This document shows positions 58,259-64,000 of a stretch of 64,000 nt of DNA, piece by piece (the stretch's first letter is position 1; each line of letters starts with the position of its first letter). The notes beneath the pieces are model-generated. The model saw nothing but the letters and a program-made list of their open reading frames with translations, did not search any database and was not told where the DNA came from. The stretch comes from Ancylostoma caninum. Its lineage: Eukaryota > Nematoda > Chromadorea > Rhabditida > Ancylostomatidae. The stretch lies in contig JBAJFG010000314.1 of assembly GCA_037903475.1 (NCBI GenBank), forward strand, positions 186,001 through 250,000, given 5' to 3'. The position numbers and the translations under genes are program-made.

Positions 58259-59314
58259 CAGGGATGTGCGTAATACGATTTACGATTTACGATTTACGGC
58301 CATTTTTGGCGATTTTTTTACGATTTACGGAAAATGGCCTAAATTTCGTAACAAAGTCGTGAACAAGTACAAGGAACGAATCTCGTCGCAGCCCTTGTGC
58401 GCAAATACGTAGGATTTGTCCGTTTTTGCACTTTGCAGCAATAGTAAGAGTGAAATCACGTAGTTTTGCTTGTAGTTTCCATGATTCAAAGAGGGCGGCT
58501 CATTCCAGTGGCACTGTCGAGTCTATAGAGAGGTCTATGGGAACAGTGGAGATCAAAGGCACAAGTAGAGTGCCACAAGAACAGCAGCAGTCTTATTCTT
58601 AGCTCTCTTTTCCTAACTATTCTAAGATTTCGCAGATAGAGAGAGCTGCCCGCCTAACCTCTGTCGTTCGACCAAAAGTTTTGGATTGTTTTTCTGACTT
58701 CAACCGCGGTGTGAGTCCTGTGAGAAAGTTTTCTTCCTGATCGAGCTCTCATGAACTAATTAGTAACGGTTATAAACAGTTTGATAGAGTGCAAGAAGTA
58801 ATTTTTCCTGAGGCCACGCATTCTCCTTCATCTGATAATCGTAGAGGTATCGAATGCGCATGCGCCCTATACAGTGACTTGCTGGGAGCTCCTGATACCG
58901 AGTCAGCGCTTTTGCCTTCCATACTCCTCTGGGACCAGTTTGCTTACCCCACAGGGGTTAATTACTTGGCTTGCAGGGAAGCACATAGAACCATCTACCA
59001 CGTTTACTGCGGAAACATTGGCTAGGATAAAGAGATCGCAGCGATAAATAAGACTCTTAGAGCTAGATAGCCCTCTTAAAATATTGCGAAAAAGAAGTTT
59101 TCCATCCATCATAATGTTACCACTGTGAGGATAAGACGGCGATGTTCTGTGAAGACCAATACCGCAGCATTAGATCCACACCTCAGATGGTTTTGAGAAT
59201 GACTCTGTTATGAAACGAGTTGGAATTCTCTGAATCTTGTCGATGGTACTTCAGTTACGAATTACGATTTAAAAATTACGGTGGTTTTGGAAAATTTACG
59301 GTTTACGATCCCTG
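58259..59314. mobile_element. non-autonomous hAT-like element, 1056 bp
   Basis: Begins CAGGGATGTGCG and ends CGATCCCTG. Flanks ATCCCATG and ATCCCACG are an 8-bp target duplication with one mismatch, the hAT hallmark. Both subterminal regions are rich in ATTTACG repeats (three in a row at the left). The interior has no recognisable transposase. It lies in the first GPCR intron. Confidence 0.82.
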
Positions 59315-59565
59315 ATCCCACGTCAGTTCTCGGAAACAATTCGTTCTAGTACCAGTTTTTTATTGTAATCGCGTGAGACCATGCGTGTAGCACGCTATTG
59401 AAAGACCCGCTGTTCCCACGCACCTGACGTGCAAAAAATCGTGTTGTCGTCGATGGGTAAATTCTGGAAAACGGGCAGACAAAGGGAAGTTTTCGCTGGA
59501 TAATTGAAAACCGATGGTAATCTTCCAGAAATTGTGCTAGCTACCGTAGAGTTCTCTTGTTTCAG

Positions 59566-59665
59566 TCAAAATACACCTCCGTGCAGGATGTGCTGCCGCC
59601 GCCGAACAATGAAGATTTGCACGTTGTCGTCATGGCCATATCTTATTTGTTGCTGTTCCTACTGG
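59566..59665 (+). CDS. neuropeptide-type GPCR, exon 2 (N-terminus and start of TM1)
   Basis: Follows a strong acceptor (GTTCTCTTGTTTCAG) and ends at CTG G|GTGAGT, 33 codons plus one base. It encodes SKYTSVQDVLPPPNNEDLHV then VVMAISYLLLFLL and the first base of a Gly codon. Joined in phase 1 to the 63023 exon it produces SYLLLFLLGTCGNVAVL, a normal class A TM1 with N1.50 in place. That seamless junction across 3.36 kb is strong evidence the two exons belong together. The start is phase 0, matching candidate exon 1. Expected location is the plasma membrane of neurons or target cells, from the family only. Confidence 0.82.
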
Positions 59666-59878
59666 GTGAGTCACTTCATCATCCTCTAACACATTCTCAT
59701 GGCTATAGTCCACTTCAAAGACGACGGTACTTACGTACTTGTATCTATGGTCTGCATTTCTTGTCTGTCTCTCCGAAAGCAGCACTATTTCTCGCGTTCT
59801 CTCTCCCTCTAATATCTTCACAAATATGTTCCCTGATGAAAGATACTACATACCCGTTTTACAAACAATACAGACATC

Positions 59879-60431
59879 GGCACTATTCCACTTGTTCTGC
59901 CCCAAAATCTCAAAATCAAAAATTTCCCTAAAACTTCGTCTAGGCGGGTTATTTGACATGCTGACCACGAATATCTCATTGATTTTGCACGGTAACCCCA
60001 TTTGGGTAGGGTTACGGTGGGGTAAGGGTAAATATGGTATCTCACAAAAACACCTGAATTTTTGTCTACGGGAGTTTTTTTGACATGCTGAGCACGAATA
60101 TCATGCTCATTTCGCAAGGTGACCTCATTTGAGTAGGTTACGGTGGGGTAAGGGTAAGTATACCTGCCGTAACCCTACCCAAATGGGGATACCGTGCAAA
60201 ACCAATGTGATATTCGTGATTACCATGTAAAAAAATCCCTGTGGACAAAAATTCAAGCGTTTTTGTGAGATACCATACTTACCCTTACCTCACCGTAACC
60301 CTACCCAAATGGGGTTACCGTGCAAAATCAATGTGATATTCGTGATCAGCATGTCAAATAACCCCCCTAGACGAAGTTTTAGGGAGATTTTTGATTTTGA
60401 GATTTTGGGGCAGAACAAGTGGAATAGTGCC
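59879..60431. repeat. 553-bp palindrome with internally duplicated arms
   Basis: Arms of about 270 bp run from GGCACTATTCCACTTGTTCT to the centre near 60155 and back, with few mismatches. Each arm itself holds two diverged tandem copies of a module with GACATGCTGA.CACGAATAT ... GGGTAGGGTTACGGTGGGG. No coding content. It sits in the second GPCR intron and may be a foldback transposon. Confidence 0.92.
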
Positions 60432-60439
60432 CAGACATC

Positions 60440-61955
60440 AAGTCCGTTAAAAATTACCGCTCAGGGCGCCGATTCACAGTCATTGTCGAAAAGCTAGACG
60501 AATTTCGTGTGCGGTTTTATAGCGCCGCAGTCGCAGAATCGCGCCGGGACCTACTCGACAGTCTCATGTCCGCATTCATTATCCAAATGCCACCGCGTCT
60601 CTGCAGTCACGGAATCCGTCCATCTCTTTAAGAAAAATTCCTTTTTTTCGTTCCGATGCTGCAGCTCACAGCAGCGTCACAGACCAAGCTAGGTGTCAAG
60701 AACAGCATTGAGATTAGGCGGTATAGTGAAGTTTCTAGAATAAACTCTGGATTTCCATTTGGAAATCGTCCGTCGTTTTAGAAAATTCGAGGGCTTTTTA
60801 GTCCCGGTTTTGCCGCGCATCGCGCGCGACACAGAGAAACGAAGTTTATGATTGCAATTCTATACGTAGCCGCAGCAAATCTTTCCTGAAACTAACCATT
60901 CCAATTAAGCACGGCTTATAAACTTACCACGCGATAAAAAACGTGCGGAAATATAAACCATCAGCGGAAAGGTTCATAGTGCGAACAGCTTAATTAAATC
61001 TCAATAAGCTGCATAAATTTCACCAAAGAAAAAACATGCTGGACAGACATATGAGAATGCAGAGACTTCATCTAGATATAGTTAATTACCATAAAAAGTT
61101 ATGAACTGTGATACAGTCAAAAATGACGATGTGGAGTGTATACTGTAACACCAGTAAAGAAAGGAGAGGGAGAAATAATTTTTTATTATCGTTTTATTGC
61201 ATTATTCCATTAAATTTTCGGCATGTTCCAAGAACGAAGACACTATATACTCGATCATTTTTGCTCCAAAAGCTCTATTCAATTTTTTGCCTAACGTTTC
61301 GAGGGGCTTACTTGTTGATCGAATCACGGTAACTGTACTATAGGGTCCTCTTTGTGGGGCTATGGCAGGTGTACAATGGGTACGGTAGACCATGGAGACT
61401 GGGAAGTCCACTTTATGAGGTGACTATAAGGTGACAAAACCTGATATTGTTTCGTACTCCATTGCTATTTTCTTGCCAAAATTGTCATTTTCGTCCAAGT
61501 ATTTTTCACAGTAATCGTACAGTATCCTTACTACAGTGACGGTACAGCGCAGAAGACATAGTGTTGGAGCAGGAGATAGCGTTCGCGCATCGTAGCCCTA
61601 TAGATATGGAATCACGGTCCAAGGAATCACAATACGAAATAATATTAGTTTTTGCTATCAGCTGAATGACCACTCGCGCTCGCACTCTCGCTCTGAAATA
61701 GAGTTCAAGAGGCCAATTTATGTTTGATGTGTGCGTTCGACGCGTGCGCGTTTATATGATGAAGGACAGACGCAGTCGCAATACAGACGTAGTTCAGACG
61801 CAGATGAGAAGCGTGCTTTTGCTGTTTAACGGCGGCCGCACGATATTTTCATTCATGATGTACATGTCTCAATGACCGATCTTCATAGAAAATTCCCGCT
61901 AACGAATGTGTGCTCTTACGCATTACTGACGCGCACATCTACGTAGTATGCTGGC
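60440..61955. other. intronic DNA, no feature recognised
   Basis: Part of the second GPCR intron. A few GC-rich spots, no splice-bounded exon and no repeat with clear ends. Confidence 0.4.
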
Positions 61956-61963
61956 TTTCACAC

Positions 61964-62774
61964 CAGGGATGAGCGGATTGTCCGTATCCGGTTGTCCGTT
62001 TTGCCGTTATCCGTAGGTTTTGGCCTATCCGTTATCTGGGCTTCTGGCGCCGGATAACGGTGCGCATAAGACCTAATAGTAAAGTAGTAGCCTCATTTCG
62101 CACGTTCTCAACAGAGGATACCCTCCATTTCAAGAAGTACAGAATGGTCAAAAATGACCCGTTCATTAACTCTGATAACCGTGCAGCACGAGCACGGCCC
62201 GAAAGGCGTAATTGTTCGAGTAGAAACCCTAGCAGCAATGAGAAATTGCAGAATAATGAATCTTATGGTTATCTTCGAGATCTTGAACACATCGTCTGGT
62301 GATAGCTTCCGCAAGTACCCTCAGAAGGGTTTGACTTTATCAAATTTGAGTCCATAACATTGACACATATGTTCAAAAGTGATTCACTTAGGCCATTATC
62401 GGACTGAGACTTTGTTTGACATTTCCTCGCGCATACGCTGCTAACGTTCCTCGTACTAGCTACTAATGATTCAGTTTGACAGGAATTTTTGCGACGCCTA
62501 CATTTCGACTATCTTCGAAAAAAGCCTAGGAAAGTGGATCGGTCTGAATGAGAATGAAAGGACAGAAACAGGAGAAAATGTGTTTTCGAAATTGTGCCAA
62601 AAGTAAGGTGAAAACATAACTCTCCACTTCAAAATATTATTCATAAGCTCATGGTCTGAAAATACGACATCGATTTTGCAGCAACGAATATGGTGTTTTG
62701 AGCATCCGGAGCACCTATCTGTTATCCGTTCTCCGGTATCCGGTCGTGGAAAATCTCGTATCCGCTCATCCCTG
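61964..62774. mobile_element. non-autonomous hAT-like element, 811 bp
   Basis: Ends CAGGGATGAGCGGAT and the inverted ATCCGCTCATCCCTG. It is flanked on both sides by the perfect 8-bp duplication TTTCACAC (61956-61963 and 62775-62782). Subterminal regions repeat TATCCG/CCGTTATCC motifs. It contains a half-copy of the 47.5-kb MITE arm at 62166-62240 and no transposase. The perfect duplication implies a fairly recent insertion. Confidence 0.93.
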
Positions 62775-63022
62775 TTTCACACGTCCGTGAAACAGGCTAT
62801 GGATAGTTCGCAAAAACTCTGAAGGGAATTCCTGATTATTTCTAAGAGATCCTCTGACCCTTTCAATCCTCAAATTTCACTGTGCGAAAGCAGAATAACA
62901 AGAAAAAATTAAAATAATCAAATTATTATATTTAGAAGAATTTATATGACCAATAAAATATGTACTAAACACGGACATACTACCAAATAGTGTAAACTAT
63001 CAGCTAATGTGTTCCGTTGCAG

Positions 63023-63355
63023 GCACGTGCGGAAACGTGGCTGTGCTGACGACGATCTACCATGTGGTGCGGTCCAGCAGGGCCGCGCTCGACAACACGC
63101 TCATCTACGTGATCGTGCTGTCCTGCGTCGACTTTGGCGTCTGCCTCAGTCTGCCGTTCACCGTCATCGACCAGATCCTCGGTTTCTGGATGTTTGGCAC
63201 GGTGCCGTGCAAGCTGCACGCAGTGTTCGAGAACTTCGGCAAAATCCTCTCGGCGCTCATCCTCACCGCCATGTCGTTCGACCGCTACGCCGGCGTCTGT
63301 CACCCGCAGAAGAAATTCCTGCGGTCAAGGAAATTGGCCATAACTATATTAATAG
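63023..63355 (+). CDS. neuropeptide-type class A GPCR, exon 3 (TM1 to start of TM4)
   Basis: 333 nt between TTGCAG and AG|GTTCGC, phase 1 at both ends. With exons 1-2 it gives 169 residues. Visible class A landmarks in that numbering: GN at 62-63 (N1.50), D95 in LSCVDF (D2.50), LPFTVID at the top of TM2, W114 in extracellular loop 1, C121 (the TM3 disulphide cysteine), DRY at 145-147, then VCHPQK in loop 2 and TM4 starting KLAITILI. TM3 carries Glu at 128, the 3.32 position where somatostatin, opioid and galanin-type receptors commonly have Asp. The pattern suggests a somatostatin/allatostatin-C/opioid-like neuropeptide receptor. TM4-TM7 lie beyond the window or in unrecognised exons. The codons are GC-rich relative to flanks. 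Confidence 0.93.
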
Positions 63356-63359
63356 GTTC

Positions 63360-63605
63360 GCGAGATATTTTCTCTTCGTTAATTAGTTCCTGGAAGAGTT
63401 TGACAGCTCTATCATTGAACTGTTTTTTTTCTCGAGTATGGGCCACATAGCTGAATTTGCATATCCTTTGAGCTCTTGTTCACAACGAAGTATAATAGAA
63501 TACCTAATCGGAAGGAAATAGTGGATCTGTGAGCTCTTCGATTTGCTACACCATGCATGCATGAGGATAACACTTCTTAAAAATCTTTAGTTGGAAAGCT
63601 TACAA
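63360..63605. other. start of the next GPCR intron
   Basis: AT-rich, non-coding; begins with the GTTCGC donor of exon 3. Confidence 0.5.
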
Positions 63606-63609
63606 CATA

Positions 63610-64000
63610 TGGGTATGTGAAAAAGTTTCCGCCCTCTAGCGATGAGTGGTTGTATCGTTAGCTATCCTTGCAAATACTCTGTAATTGCTTCATTTTGTTG
63701 CTTTGACATCTGTCAATAATATTTAGTACATTTTTTTTGATTTATATCAACATCACTGTGTTTTATGGCGACAATAATGCCGATATTTGAGCCAAGTAAG
63801 CGTCATTTGCGCGAAGCACTTCCTTTCTGCTTCAATTTGAAGAAAACTGCTGCCGAATCTTGCCGAATGCTCATGGAAGCCTATGAGGACCATGCTCCAT
63901 CAGAAACAACATGCAAAGAATGGTTCCTAGTAGTGGTGATTTCGATGTTAGAGACAAGCAACGCAGTGGAAGGCCAAAAGTTTTTGAAGACAAAAAACTT
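63610..64000 (+). mobile_element. mariner element, cut by the window end
   Basis: Left terminal sequence TGGGTATGTGAAAAAGTTTC, then 5' leader and transposase ATG at 63765. The N-terminus reads SKRHLREALPFCFNLKKTAA, then ESCRMLMEAYEDHAPSETTC KEWF, the mariner helix-turn-helix. A deletion then shifts the frame; the next frame gives GDFDVRDKQRSGRPKVFEDK, the conserved GDF...D..RSGRP linker. It is therefore already broken within the first 70 codons. The catalytic domain lies past 64000. It sits in the third GPCR intron and differs from the two other mariners in its ends. Confidence 0.88.

Noticed and set aside
63004..63386. Open readings on the other strand and frame over GPCR exon 3
   Set aside because: Shadows of the GC-rich receptor exon; they have no membrane or family pattern.
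1..64000. A bacterial or phage defence or biosynthetic operon
   Set aside because: No run of adjacent long ORFs with ribosome binding sites; intron borders, mariners and GPCR exons point to a nematode nuclear genome.

Overview
The window looks like nuclear DNA of a nematode, most likely a clade V (strongylid or hookworm-like) worm. Coding sequence is sparse and split into short exons with TTTCAG-type acceptors and GTAAGT/GTGAG-type donors. The rest is crowded with degenerate mariner elements, hAT-type and TIR miniature elements, foldbacks and dispersed short repeats. I see no bacterial operon structure, no tRNA or rRNA gene and no CRISPR array. The organism call is inference from gene and transposon style, not from a marker gene.

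Layout. 1-11.5 kb: gene-poor, with several MITE or foldback elements. 11.5-28.3 kb: a segmentally duplicated locus and the most interesting part of the window. A unit of about 3-4 kb is present as two direct, diverged copies (A at 11530-15575, B at 16556-19475). Copy B lies in one arm of a very large palindrome: arms 15182-21209 and 22260-28287, 6028 bp each, spacer 1050 bp. This gives a third, apparently identical inverted copy C (23994-26913). Each unit carries two small divergently transcribed genes. One is a two-exon secreted-peptide precursor (signal peptide, dibasic/RXXR site, Trp/Pro-rich C-terminal peptide QAGMRWPWAQPQDNIPR). The other is a three-exon gene for a 71-residue protein of unknown function; its reading frame is supported by synonymous A/B differences and a poly(A) signal. 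Each arm also holds a dead mariner and a 91-bp hairpin.

28.3-49.3 kb: mostly non-coding, with another dead mariner (34.0-34.9 kb), long-TIR foldbacks, and a composite repeat whose ends are small palindromic modules. 49.4 kb to the window end: three exons (49370-49444, 59566-59665, 63023-63355, + strand) that join in phase into the N-terminus to TM4 start of a class A neuropeptide-type GPCR. The rest of the gene lies beyond the window. Its introns of about 10.1 and 3.4 kb contain two non-autonomous hAT-like elements with 8-bp target duplications, a long palindrome and other TIR elements. The window ends inside a third mariner.

How it fits together: the secreted-peptide genes and the GPCR both belong to peptide-signalling or secretion biology, but nothing in the sequence links them as ligand and receptor. 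The palindrome could be real (recent inverted duplication or arm-to-arm gene conversion) or an assembly or fold-back artefact; read-level data would be needed to decide.
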